From Bacteroidales bacterium UBA3143 (GTDB lineage: Bacteria; Bacteroidota; Bacteroidia; Bacteroidales; Dysgonomonadaceae), in assembly GCA_002364735.1 (NCBI GenBank), contig DEZB01000058.1, forward strand, positions 1 through 64,000: a stretch of 64,000 bases of DNA. The letters are read 5' to 3'. This document shows positions 34,932-43,173 of this stretch, piece after piece. The position numbers and the translations under genes are program-made. Numbering within the stretch: position 1 is the first letter of the stretch; every line of letters starts with the position of its first letter. The notes beneath the pieces are model-generated. The model was given only the letters and a program-made list of their open reading frames with translations, ran no database searches and had not been told where the DNA came from.

Positions 34932-35087
34932 ATGGGAAATTTACTTTACTACATCGCAGTTATACTTATTATAGGATGGTTAATAGGATTTATTGGTTAT
35001 AGTGCTGGGGGATTAATACATATTTTGCTTGTGATTGCGGTTATTGCTATTATTATAAGAGTTATTCAGGGAAGAAGACCTCTATAA
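34932..35087 (+). CDS. lmo0937-like (DUF5670) small membrane protein, copy 1
   Basis: A 51-residue protein reading MGNLLYYIAVILIIGWLIGF, then YSAGGLIHILLVIAVIAIII, ending RVIQGRRPL. Two membrane helices flank a Gly-rich turn, and the GGLIHILLVIAVI core plus basic end fits the lmo0937/DUF5670 family. These tiny proteins are common and often stress-induced; their function is unknown. A paralogue lies 353 bp downstream, with a matching upstream element. Confidence 0.8.
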   Translation: MGNLLYYIAVILIIGWLIGFIGYSAGGLIHILLVIAVIAIIIRVIQGRRPL

Positions 35088-35195
35088 AAAGTATAGATAG
35101 GAGAGGATTTATTTTATAAGTCGACTTAAATTATTCTTTCTTGGTTGACTTTTATCTTTCTAAAACTCAAAAGATAAAACTAATCATTGACAAAC

Positions 35196-35229
35196 GAGGG
35201 ACAAGCTAAAAAAATAAAGCCTGTCCCTC
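35196..35229 (+). terminator. hairpin after first DUF5670-like gene
   Basis: GAGGGACA at 35196-35203 pairs with TGTCCCTC at 35222-35229; inner GCT/AGC can extend it with a mismatch. No T tract follows, so it may be a weak terminator or an RNA-stability structure. Confidence 0.5.
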
Positions 35230-35374
35230 AATATTTCAAATATGCTTATCGCATATTATAGATTCAATTGTCCAAACAATTAATAACATCAGGTATTTTA
35301 TTTGGAATGCTTTATCCTTATTTACTACAATAATCATAATGAGGTGTCATAAAATTGAACTAATTTTTAGAATT

Positions 35375-35395
35375 GATTGTTACACTTTTAATATT
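35375..35395 (+). promoter_or_regulatory. conserved element upstream of second DUF5670-like gene
   Basis: Matches 34863-34883 at 17 of 21 positions and lies 46 bp before the second gene. This suggests promoter and gene were duplicated together. Confidence 0.45.
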
Positions 35396-35440
35396 TCACT
35401 TTTTTAGATAGCACATAATAATTAATTAAATCAGAAAATT

Positions 35441-35599
35441 ATGAGAAGTATACTTTTTGTTCTTGCCGCAATACTTATTATTGGTTGGGTTATTGGTTTT
35501 TTCGCGTTGAAAGTTGCCAGTGGCCTTATTCACATTCTTTTAATAGTTGCCGTAATTGCGATTATTATTAGTTTTTTCAAAGGACGAAAATCAGTTTAA
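35441..35599 (+). CDS. lmo0937-like (DUF5670) small membrane protein, copy 2
   Basis: A 52-residue protein, MRSILFVLAAILIIGWVIGF then LKVASGLIHILLIVAVIAII, ending SFFKGRKSV. It shares the AxILIIGWxIGF and SGLIHILLxVAVIAIII core with copy 1, so it is a tandem paralogue. Two helices and a basic C-terminus are visible. Function is unknown. Confidence 0.8.
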   Translation: MRSILFVLAAILIIGWVIGFFALKVASGLIHILLIVAVIAIIISFFKGRKSV

Positions 35600-36456
35600 G
35601 CCTACTTTAAATGAATGTAAGCTCTTACCCCATGCTGTGAACTTATATATCATAGGAACAAAACACTGCAAAAGAAAAATCAATTTTTTGTGGTTGTTTT
35701 GTTGTCTCTATATTTCTAATTGCTGAAATTTTATGACAGAATTAGAATATCCATTGTTAGTATTAATTGTTTATTAATAAATAGATTAATAGTTCCATTT
35801 TGTTTTTCTCCTATAAATATCTTTTTATATATTCCACCTCTCCATTTTCACTATCTTTAAAACGACAACTTTTTTATAGACTAATCGGTTAATTGTTATA
35901 TAATTTATTTTAAAATGTTTTAGATGGTCTCTTTTATTTTGATTACCATACATTTTTGAATAACAGTCTGCCTATTATTAGTACTGGAAATATTTCTATT
36001 ATTTATCAAAGATCGTTATTAGTCTTTTAAGTTGCTATTTCGACATCCTTTCTGAAAAATCAAATGTAACACCTAAAATAAGATACTTCTTTCCTTTGTG
36101 TGTGAACGAAATGATCTAAAGATGCTCCTAAATATAATATTGTTAGCTTGACGTTTCAAATATATTGAATACAATGTCATATTTAGCATCATTAAAAAAA
36201 GAAAGGGAAAACAACCTATTAAAATGAAAATATGTGAGTACTACACTATATTTCGAAAGTTTTATAGGAAATAAAACAAAAGACCAAGTTGTTATAGTTT
36301 ATAATTTCGTCTATTTTCCAAAAAAATTATTAATTACAAGTTATTTAGTTCTACTTTAGGAAAAAATGCTTTATAAGTGAATCTACTTAATTTAAATCAA
36401 TAATCTTTTTATCTGAATTATCTCGTGATCTCATAAACTTCACTATTCCTAAAGTC
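35600..36456. other. long AT-rich non-coding region
   Basis: About 860 bp without a convincing reading frame, tRNA, repeat or strong hairpin on either strand. Part may be the leader of the upstream small gene or a decayed region. I see nothing else in it. Confidence 0.4.
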
Positions 36457-37032
36457 TTATTCTTTTAAAGTTTTTTCAATTCTCGGATCTGGTACAATCC
36501 ACATGAGTGCAACACCCCAATATATCAACAAGCTAATGATAGGGAAAAAGAAAGATACCACAACTCCTGTGAAATATAAAAGTAGAGATATATCCATTCT
36601 TTTATCATTGCTGTAAACTTTGCCAACATTCGAATTTTTACCTTCATTCTGTATTACACTATTCACCATAATCTTAAATGCTACAGCCGCCATAAACAGT
36701 ACCAAACCATAAATTGCTGCTGGATTAGCTTTAAAATAATTTTTCCCCATCCAATCTGTTGCAAAGGGAAAGAATGAAAGCCAAAACAATAAATTTAAGT
36801 TTGCCCACAAAATTTTACCATTTACGTTATTAACAGCTTGAAGCAAATGATGATGATTGTTCCAGTAAATTCCTATATATATAAAGCTCAGTAGATAGGT
36901 TAAGAAAACTGGTAGTATTGGTTTTAAGGCATTAAAAGTATAATCTTCAGGTGCACTTATTCCCAATACCATAATTGTAATTATGATGGCCAATACGCCA
37001 TCACTAAAGGCTTCTAATCTTCCTGTTTTCAT
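36457..37032 (-). CDS. TMEM175-family potassium channel
   Basis: A 191-residue membrane protein with six predicted helices and the family signature RLEAFSDGVLAIIITIMVL in helix 1. HHHLLQAVNNVNG and WLSFFPFATDWMG are also typical. Bacterial TMEM175 forms tetrameric K+-permeable channels without the usual selectivity filter. The gene follows the pirin gene by 60 bp on the same strand, so co-transcription is possible. A functional link is not obvious. Confidence 0.9.
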   Translation of the reverse strand: MKTGRLEAFSDGVLAIIITIMVLGISAPEDYTFNALKPILPVFLTYLLSFIYIGIYWNNHHHLLQAVNNVNGKILWANLNLLFWLSFFPFATDWMGKNYFKANPAAIYGLVLFMAAVAFKIMVNSVIQNEGKNSNVGKVYSNDKRMDISLLLYFTGVVVSFFFPIISLLIYWGVALMWIVPDPRIEKTLKE

Positions 37033-37092
37033 ATTCTTATTGATTTTAGCTTAAGATTTTCAGGAATTAAGGTACAATTATAAGTACTATTA

Positions 37093-37971
37093 TTATCTGC
37101 GTGTTGGATAAGGAATGTACTCTTTATCGTCTCCTTCTATTTTAGGAAATGATTGTGTTTTCCATTTCTCTTTAGCTTCTTCAATGAGTTCCTTACTTGA
37201 TGAAACAAAGTTCCAATCAATAAATCGTTTTTCGGGAAAAGGTTCACCCCCAAAAATATAAATGGTGCTTTTTCCATGAATTGTAAAATCACAAAGCTTA
37301 CTATCTTTTGCCACTAATAATTGTTTAGGTTCGTAAATGTTCCCTTCACTTTCAATAGCACCTTCAAGGATATACAGACCTGATTCTCCATAAAGCTGAT
37401 CACCAATATTAATAGATTGTATTGTTTTGCTTTTTATTTCAATCATATACAGATTGCTATAAACTGGAACAGGTGACTTTCTACCGAAAGCTTCTCCTGC
37501 CACAAGCTTAAACTCAAGATCTCCTTCAGTCCATTTAGGAATATCGTTCTCATCGATATGAAAAAACTCTGGCTCTTTTTGCTCAAGTTCTTTTGGTAAA
37601 GCCACCCAGATTTGTAAACCGTGCATATTAATGTGTGATTGTCGTAAATATTCAGGAGTTCGTTCGGAATGAACTATGCCTTTTCCTGCTGTCATCCAGT
37701 TTACTGCACCGGGTTTTATCTCAACTTTATTCCCAAGTGTATCACGATGCATAATGCTGCCTTCAAACAAGAAAGTGAGCGTAGAAAGTCCAATATGTGG
37801 ATGTGGCAACACATCAAAATTCTCCTGCTCACTTAATTTAACAGGCCCCATATGATCAATGTAAATGAAGGGTCCCACCATCCTTTTTTGTCGGAACGGC
37901 AATAAACGTCCCACCATAAATTTCCCTATGCTGGCGGCTCTTTCTTCTATTATTAATTGGATATTTGACAT
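37093..37971 (-). CDS. pirin family protein
   Basis: A 292-residue bicupin. The N-terminal cupin has the metal ligands in PHPHIGLSTLTFLFEG and IVHSER (His-x-His, His, Glu), and GPFIYIDHMGP precedes them. The C-terminal cupin (IFGGEPFPEKRFIDWNFVSS) closes it. Bacterial pirins such as YhhW can act as quercetin 2,3-dioxygenases, though native substrates are unclear. It precedes the TMEM175 gene and is separated from the upstream reductases by a strong terminator. Confidence 0.93.
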   Translation of the reverse strand: MSNIQLIIEERAASIGKFMVGRLLPFRQKRMVGPFIYIDHMGPVKLSEQENFDVLPHPHIGLSTLTFLFEGSIMHRDTLGNKVEIKPGAVNWMTAGKGIVHSERTPEYLRQSHINMHGLQIWVALPKELEQKEPEFFHIDENDIPKWTEGDLEFKLVAGEAFGRKSPVPVYSNLYMIEIKSKTIQSINIGDQLYGESGLYILEGAIESEGNIYEPKQLLVAKDSKLCDFTIHGKSTIYIFGGEPFPEKRFIDWNFVSSSKELIEEAKEKWKTQSFPKIEGDDKEYIPYPTRR

Positions 37972-38029
37972 AATGGGTGAAGAATTGAATTATCTATAAT
38001 AATAATATGGTTTGAATATACATTAAAAA

Positions 38030-38060
38030 AACGTCAAGCCAACTATCACGACCTGACGTT
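38030..38060 (-). terminator. rho-independent terminator after YceI-reductase genes
   Basis: AACGTCA at 38030-38036 and TGACGTT at 38054-38060 form the stem. On the minus strand it is followed by seven T. It separates the flavin reductases from pirin. Confidence 0.8.
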
Positions 38061-38154
38061 GTAAAAGAAACTGTTTTTGTTAATCTGAATTCTACCATTA
38101 AAGATGATTGAACCATTTACTATTTTAAAACGAAATAGCTAACCATAGCACTCG

Positions 38155-38712
38155 TTATTTCTGAACATTTTCATCAATCCATTTTTCATAAGCTACCATG
38201 AAGCTATGCAAAAAATCTTTGGTAGATTCGTTGATTAGTTTACCTTCATCGTCAAATAGTGCTCCAGCTCCTCCAATGTAAGCCTCTGGCTGAGCCATGG
38301 TGTGCATATTTACAAAAACTAAAGATTGACGTAAATGATGATTGGCTCCAAAACCGCTAATATTACCAATGGAAACACTTACAATACCAGCTGGTTTACC
38401 GTCCCAAGAGTTTTGTCCATAAGGACGTGATCCAACATCAAGGGCATTTTTTAATACCGCAGGTACCGAACGATTATATTCAGGTGTCAAAAAGAGAATT
38501 CCATCAGCTGCAACTATTTGTTCTCTGAATTTTACCCACTCATTTGGAGGAGTTGCTTCTAAATCCTCATTAAACATTTGAAGATTAGAAATATCTATTA
38601 TTTCAAGAGATAACGATTCAGGTGCCATTTCTATTAAAGCCTTAGCTGTTTTTAAGTTATAAGATTCTTTTCTTAGGCTACCTACGATTACTGCTATTTT
38701 ATGCTTTTTCAT
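38155..38712 (-). CDS. NAD(P)H-dependent FMN reductase, copy 1
   Basis: A 185-residue flavodoxin-like oxidoreductase: FMN phosphate loop GSLRKESYN, TPEYNRSVPAVLKNALDVGS (flavin ring and dimer contact) and SIGNISGFGANHHLRQ. The family (ChrR/YieF-like) reduces quinones, chromate or azo compounds with NAD(P)H; the true substrate is unknown. By eye it is roughly two-thirds identical to the adjacent copy, so the pair is a tandem duplication. It ends at a terminator. Confidence 0.9.
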   Translation of the reverse strand: MKKHKIAVIVGSLRKESYNLKTAKALIEMAPESLSLEIIDISNLQMFNEDLEATPPNEWVKFREQIVAADGILFLTPEYNRSVPAVLKNALDVGSRPYGQNSWDGKPAGIVSVSIGNISGFGANHHLRQSLVFVNMHTMAQPEAYIGGAGALFDDEGKLINESTKDFLHSFMVAYEKWIDENVQK

Positions 38713-38777
38713 ATTTTTTTTATTTATAAATTATTAATTCGATATATTGATTTTTTTGTAAGTTAAATTAGTTATAC

Positions 38778-39329
38778 CTATACATTTGCATCAACCCACT
38801 TCTCATAAGCTGCTAAGAAACTAATCAAGAACTCTTTAGTTGATTCATTAATTAACTTTCCATCTCCATCAAAAAGTGCAGCTGCGCCACCAATATACAC
38901 TTCTGGTTGAACCATCACTGGTACATTCACACCAACTAAAATCTGGCGTAGGTGATGATTAGCACCAAAACCGCTTATGTTACCAACAGAAGCACTAATG
39001 ATAGCTCCTGGTTTAGCGTCCCACACATTTTTACCATAAGGACGAGAACCTGCATCAATTGCATTTTTTAATGCAGCAGGTATCGATCGGTTGTGTTCGG
39101 GTGTTAGAAATATGAGCCCATCTGCGGCTTTTACTCGTTCACGAAAAGCTTCCCACTCTTTAATTGGAGTATTTTCTAAATCTTCATCAAAGAGAGGAAG
39201 TCCAGCTATACTCACAATCTCAAGAGATAATGATTCAGGAGCTAAAGATTGTAACGTTTTTGCTATTTGGAGATTAAATGATTTTTTACGTAGACTTCCT
39301 ACGATAACTGCTATTTTATACTTTGTCAT
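38778..39329 (-). CDS. NAD(P)H-dependent FMN reductase, copy 2
   Basis: A 183-residue paralogue of the next gene, with GSLRKKSFN, TPEHNRSIPAALKNAIDAGS and SVGNISGFGANHHLRQ. Note PEHN instead of the usual PEYN at the flavin-contacting loop. It starts 52 bp after yceI and lies 65 bp before copy 1 on the same strand. Together the three genes look like a small redox or stress operon. Confidence 0.9.
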   Translation of the reverse strand: MTKYKIAVIVGSLRKKSFNLQIAKTLQSLAPESLSLEIVSIAGLPLFDEDLENTPIKEWEAFRERVKAADGLIFLTPEHNRSIPAALKNAIDAGSRPYGKNVWDAKPGAIISASVGNISGFGANHHLRQILVGVNVPVMVQPEVYIGGAAALFDGDGKLINESTKEFLISFLAAYEKWVDANV

Positions 39330-39381
39330 TTTTAATTAGTTTTATAATCACTGCCTTTCAAGAAGTTATATAAGTATATAT

Positions 39382-39951
39382 TTATTGTTTTACAAATTGT
39401 GCATGAACAATGATGTTTACATCTTTCGCCACACCAGAAGCTGTTGGATCGAAATTGATGTTGTAATCAAACCTATTGATGGTAGTCGTGGCTTTTACTC
39501 CTATTTTTTCTCCTTGGTCGCTTTTAACAGTTCCACCAAAATGCACATCAAATATCACATCTTTCGTCACATCTTTTATTGTCAACTTTCCATACAATAA
39601 ATAATAGTCTGGTTTACCTGTGGCTAATACCTTAGTGCTTTTAAAAGTCATATAAGGGTATTTTTCCACGTCAAAAAAATCGGCACTTCTTAAATGATTA
39701 TCCCTCATTTCAACATTTGTATTTACACTTTTCACTTCAACAGTAAAATTAATACTTGCAGTTTCAAAAGCTTCACCATTTATTGTTAGGTCTCCGGTAT
39801 AATCTAAAAACTTACCATTCACAATACTGATGCCAGAATGTGCAATATTGAAATTTAAAGAAGAATGTGCAGGATCTATTTTCCATTGATCTTGTGCGAA
39901 TAAGCCTGTAGAGATAATAGTCGCTACTAATAAAAAAAGTATTTTTTTCAT
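39382..39951 (-). CDS. YceI family periplasmic protein
   Basis: About 189 residues with signal peptide MKKILFLLVATIISTGLFAQ, then the YceI lipocalin-like barrel: WKIDPAHSSLNFNIAHSGIS, FFDVEKYPYMTFKSTKV, LTIKDVTKDVIFDV. Family members bind polyisoprenoids in a hydrophobic pocket. I start at ATG 39951; an in-frame ATG at 39957 adds two residues. It leads the two flavin reductases, and a link to polyisoprenoid quinones is possible but not shown. Confidence 0.92.
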   Translation of the reverse strand: MKKILFLLVATIISTGLFAQDQWKIDPAHSSLNFNIAHSGISIVNGKFLDYTGDLTINGEAFETASINFTVEVKSVNTNVEMRDNHLRSADFFDVEKYPYMTFKSTKVLATGKPDYYLLYGKLTIKDVTKDVIFDVHFGGTVKSDQGEKIGVKATTTINRFDYNINFDPTASGVAKDVNIIVHAQFVKQ

Positions 39952-40155
39952 AATCATTTAAATTTAATTTCGCATTAATAATAAGAACAGTTTAGCAATA
40001 ATAATAACTCAAAGTACTTATATACCTGCACAAACTCTCTTTAAATAACAAAAATTGTCATAGGTTGTTCATCCATCCTTATTATGAACACTACAGACAC
40101 TTCAAGAAGAGTAATTAATTTGCTTTACAATAATGCATACAAATAAAAGAATTTA

Positions 40156-40887
40156 TTACAACCTTCTTATCTTGACATCTTTGAAATATACTTTATCATT
40201 GTGATCAGTAATCAGAATATGACCACTTTTAAGCTCTCCATAGTTTTCAACATCTTTGAATTTTGTTTCTGATTTCTTTTCTAAAAAATCTTCACTCCCT
40301 CGTTGATATTCTACAACTTTGATTCCATTCAACCAATGTTCAACTAAGCCATTCTTAGACACTATACGTCCAGTATTCCATTCTCCATGAGGATTTAGTT
40401 TCTTATTCACTGGAGCATATAGAAGATATACAGAAGCTGATGAACTTACCCCATTTGGATCATCTTTTACTTCTACGTTATTATAATCGTCAATAATCTG
40501 GTATTCAGGACCGTTAATCATAATTTTGCCTGTCTCCTGATTTACAAGTGTGTCAACAAAATATTTAATACCACTATTGGCTCTCTCTGTAAGCATAAAT
40601 TGAAATGCCAGTTCAAAATCACTGTATTTTTCTTTGGTAATAATATCACCTCCACCCTTTTCAGCAAGAAACAATAATCCATCTTCTATTACCCATCCTT
40701 TTTCAGGAAAATTAGATTCAGTTTTTCCTTTCCATTTATCTACATTTCGCCCGTCAAATAAAACTTCCCATTCGTTCTTGTCAATATTTGCTGTATTGTC
40801 TTCACTTTTCTTTTCAGAACTATTTACACAAGCGAAAGAGACAAAAAATACTACCAGTAGACTTAAATAATTATTCATAGTTTTCAA
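40156..40887 (-). CDS. DUF1080 / 3-keto-disaccharide hydrolase lipoprotein
   Basis: A 243-residue lipoprotein (lipobox-like FFVSFAC) with a jelly-roll domain of the 3-keto-disaccharide hydrolase (DUF1080) family: WEVLFDGRNVDKWKG, DFELAFQFML, ANSGIKYFVD, GPEYQIIDD and EHWLNGIKVVEYQRGS. It overlaps the stop/start of the upstream Gfo/Idh/MocA gene by 4 bp, so the two are translationally coupled. Together they fit a 3-keto-glycoside route: oxidation of a sugar at C3, then hydrolysis. The exact substrate is unknown. Confidence 0.9.
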   Translation of the reverse strand: MKTMNNYLSLLVVFFVSFACVNSSEKKSEDNTANIDKNEWEVLFDGRNVDKWKGKTESNFPEKGWVIEDGLLFLAEKGGGDIITKEKYSDFELAFQFMLTERANSGIKYFVDTLVNQETGKIMINGPEYQIIDDYNNVEVKDDPNGVSSSASVYLLYAPVNKKLNPHGEWNTGRIVSKNGLVEHWLNGIKVVEYQRGSEDFLEKKSETKFKDVENYGELKSGHILITDHNDKVYFKDVKIRRL

Positions 40888-42314
40888 ACATTTTTAGGTA
40901 AAACATAAGGCGCTCTATATTCTTTGCTTAGCATCCCATTGGCCTCTTCATCATTCAGGATAGTTAATGTATTTGGGTCAATATCGAGTGTTCGTCCTAA
41001 ACGGTACGAAATATTAGCCAATTGAATAAGTGCACATGAATAGAAGCCTTCCTCAATAGTACCTGTAAGTAAGTTTGGATCATTTGCTCTGATGGCATCA
41101 ATAAAGTTCTCATAATGGTTGCCAACGCCTTTCCCAGATTCGCCCAATTTCCTCTCTTCTCCCATAAATGTTTGCCAACCGTCAACATCTTTAAGCATAT
41201 ATCCTTTTGAACCGTAAAAGATATTGCCCACTACGTTCCGTGAGTTTGTCATATATGTATTACTCAACGACTCACCAGAGCCCAAGTGGTTTCCTTCCGG
41301 GTTGCTCATCCAGTGTCTTACTTCAAACTGAAGCGTCTTTTTCTTATCACCTCCTCCTTCTGGATTAGGAAATTCAAATAAGGCCATCAGCACATTAGGT
41401 GTCTCCTGAGCATCATCAAACATAACATGGCTACCCATAGCTGTCACTTTTGTTGGAAGTTTAACTCCAAGTCCCCAGCGAGCTATATCCATCTCATGCA
41501 CTCCTTGATTGCCCATATCGCCATCACCATAATCCCAATGCCAATGCCAGTTATAATGAAATCTATTTCGGTTGAATGGTCTTTCAGGTGCTGGACCAAG
41601 CCACATATCGTAATTCACTTTTTGCATATAGCTTTTTGTAAAAGGAGTAATCCAAGAACTACTATTTACAGTGCTGGCATATCTTTCTCCTTCAAGCATA
41701 TAACCGTCTGGATATTTACCAATTGAATCACGCCATTTATAACAAAGACCTTTGGCCATATAAACTTCACCCAGTTTATTGTTTCGCAAAAACTCAACTG
41801 CCGATTGTGCACCAGGATTACTCCTCTGTTCCGCACCATCTTGCACCACCAAGTTGTATTTCCGTGCAGCCTCAACTAATTTTCGACCTTCTTCAATTGT
41901 GTGACATATTGGTTTTTCGATGCTTGCATGCTTACCAGCCTGAATAGCCCAAATGCCTGCGAGTGCGTGCCAATGATTGGGCGTTACAATAGAAACAGCG
42001 TCAATCGATTTGTCTTCATAAAGTTTACGCATATCAGTATATAATTTTGGTTTGCGTAAACCTTTATCAGTATAATGCGTTTTCACCCGTTCGGCAAACA
42101 AGTTTTCATCAACATCACAAAGAGCGCTGACTTCTACATTTTTCAACTTTTGATATTCTTGCAAGTGCACACGCCCCATGCCTCTGATGCCAACTACTGC
42201 TACATTGACACGGTCATTGGCTCCTTTCCAATTTGAGTTGGAAAGTATTAGAGGCATTGACCCTAATGCAAATGCGCTGGAGGCAGTTTTTTTAATAAAT
42301 TCTCTTCGTTTCAT
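40884..42314 (-). CDS. Gfo/Idh/MocA family oxidoreductase
   Basis: A 476-residue NAD(P)-dependent oxidoreductase. The N-terminus MKRREFIKKTASSAFALGSM resembles a Tat signal with one Arg pair, suggesting export. The Rossmann part has VAVVGIRGMGRVHLQEY and the family motif EKPICHTIEEGRKLV; the C-terminal part has HWHWDYGDGDMGNQGVHEMD. Members of this periplasmic group oxidise or rearrange sugars, and the coupled DUF1080 gene supports 3-keto-sugar chemistry. Its upstream region contains the 42-bp tandem repeat. Confidence 0.9.
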   Translation of the reverse strand: MKRREFIKKTASSAFALGSMPLILSNSNWKGANDRVNVAVVGIRGMGRVHLQEYQKLKNVEVSALCDVDENLFAERVKTHYTDKGLRKPKLYTDMRKLYEDKSIDAVSIVTPNHWHALAGIWAIQAGKHASIEKPICHTIEEGRKLVEAARKYNLVVQDGAEQRSNPGAQSAVEFLRNNKLGEVYMAKGLCYKWRDSIGKYPDGYMLEGERYASTVNSSSWITPFTKSYMQKVNYDMWLGPAPERPFNRNRFHYNWHWHWDYGDGDMGNQGVHEMDIARWGLGVKLPTKVTAMGSHVMFDDAQETPNVLMALFEFPNPEGGGDKKKTLQFEVRHWMSNPEGNHLGSGESLSNTYMTNSRNVVGNIFYGSKGYMLKDVDGWQTFMGEERKLGESGKGVGNHYENFIDAIRANDPNLLTGTIEEGFYSCALIQLANISYRLGRTLDIDPNTLTILNDEEANGMLSKEYRAPYVLPKNV

Positions 42315-43173
42315 AGTTAATTATAAAGTTTGATTAATTCGTTTTTCTGATAAACTTGTCGTGTTGTACCGATAAGTTAGCGACAATTGCTACGGGACAA
42401 GAGATTTTATTTTGAAGTGCTATAGTTAATAAAAGTATTGTATAAAAAGATTCAAAAAAATGAGTTCACTGACGAACACAAAATATACAAATGTTAAAAT
42501 TTTAGCAGACACTCCAAAATAATTGCAACGCAATAAAGATAGTTGAAAAAATAACTTTTACGAACGTTTTAGCAAAAAATTAACAAAAGAATGAATGAAT
42601 GGACTATGAATTGACTAAACTCTATCTTATTTCCTACCTCTAAGATGATCCGTCCTAAGAATAACTACTTTATCTCCAGAATTACGTATTAAGAAATTAA
42701 TTTGGGGATTCTCCGCGGAAAGTCACTCCGCACACTGCAGTGTTGGTATCGCCTCTGCGGAAAGTTACTCTGCTAAGTGCAGTGTTAGTTTCAGCAGCGC
42801 AGAAAGTTAGTTACACATTGCATTGTTAGTTTCCGCGCTGCGGAAAGTTGGTCTGCTCCGTGCAGTGTTAGTTTCAGCGTTGCGGAAAGTTAGTCCCCAA
42901 CTTAATTCTTACTTTCTTAGCCTCCGTTACTAACAATGCAAGTTGAAAGTCGATGTCCGCATCTTTTTTACTAATATGCCACCTTGAAATCAATTCACCC
43001 ATCTTTTATAGTACACTCCATAATTTGATAAATAATATAAGCAAAGTCTTCGTTCAAATGCTTAATTTGCAATTCTTACATCCGTAAATTACTAAGTATT
43101 TTAAGAGTTTTGCAACAATGCAAAGAACAAATAAGAGGTTCAATAGTTATTTAGGCATATTCGTGAAACAATT
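42315..43173. other. divergent intergenic region with tandem repeat
   Basis: About 860 bp between the divergent oxidoreductase and leucine/mevalonate operons. Apart from the repeat array at 42709-42893 I see no gene. Promoters for both operons must lie here, but no full consensus pair is evident. Confidence 0.45.
42709..42893. repeat. five-copy 42-bp tandem repeat
   Basis: GCGGAAAGT (or GCAGAAAGT) recurs at 42715, 42757, 42799, 42840 and 42882, giving periods of 42, 42, 41 and 42 bp. Units contain two dyads, TTCCGC-gct-GCGGAA and CACTGCAGTG-like, and differ at several positions. GC content is visibly higher than the surroundings. There are no spacers, so it is not CRISPR. Function unknown. 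Confidence 0.9.

Larger units (their letters stand above)
35088..35440. other. spacer between the two DUF5670-like genes
   Basis: Holds the hairpin at 35196-35229 and the upstream element of the second gene at 35375-35395. No further gene is seen. Confidence 0.45.

Noticed and set aside
42709..42893. CRISPR array
   Set aside because: Units are directly adjacent with no unique spacers, and no cas genes are present.
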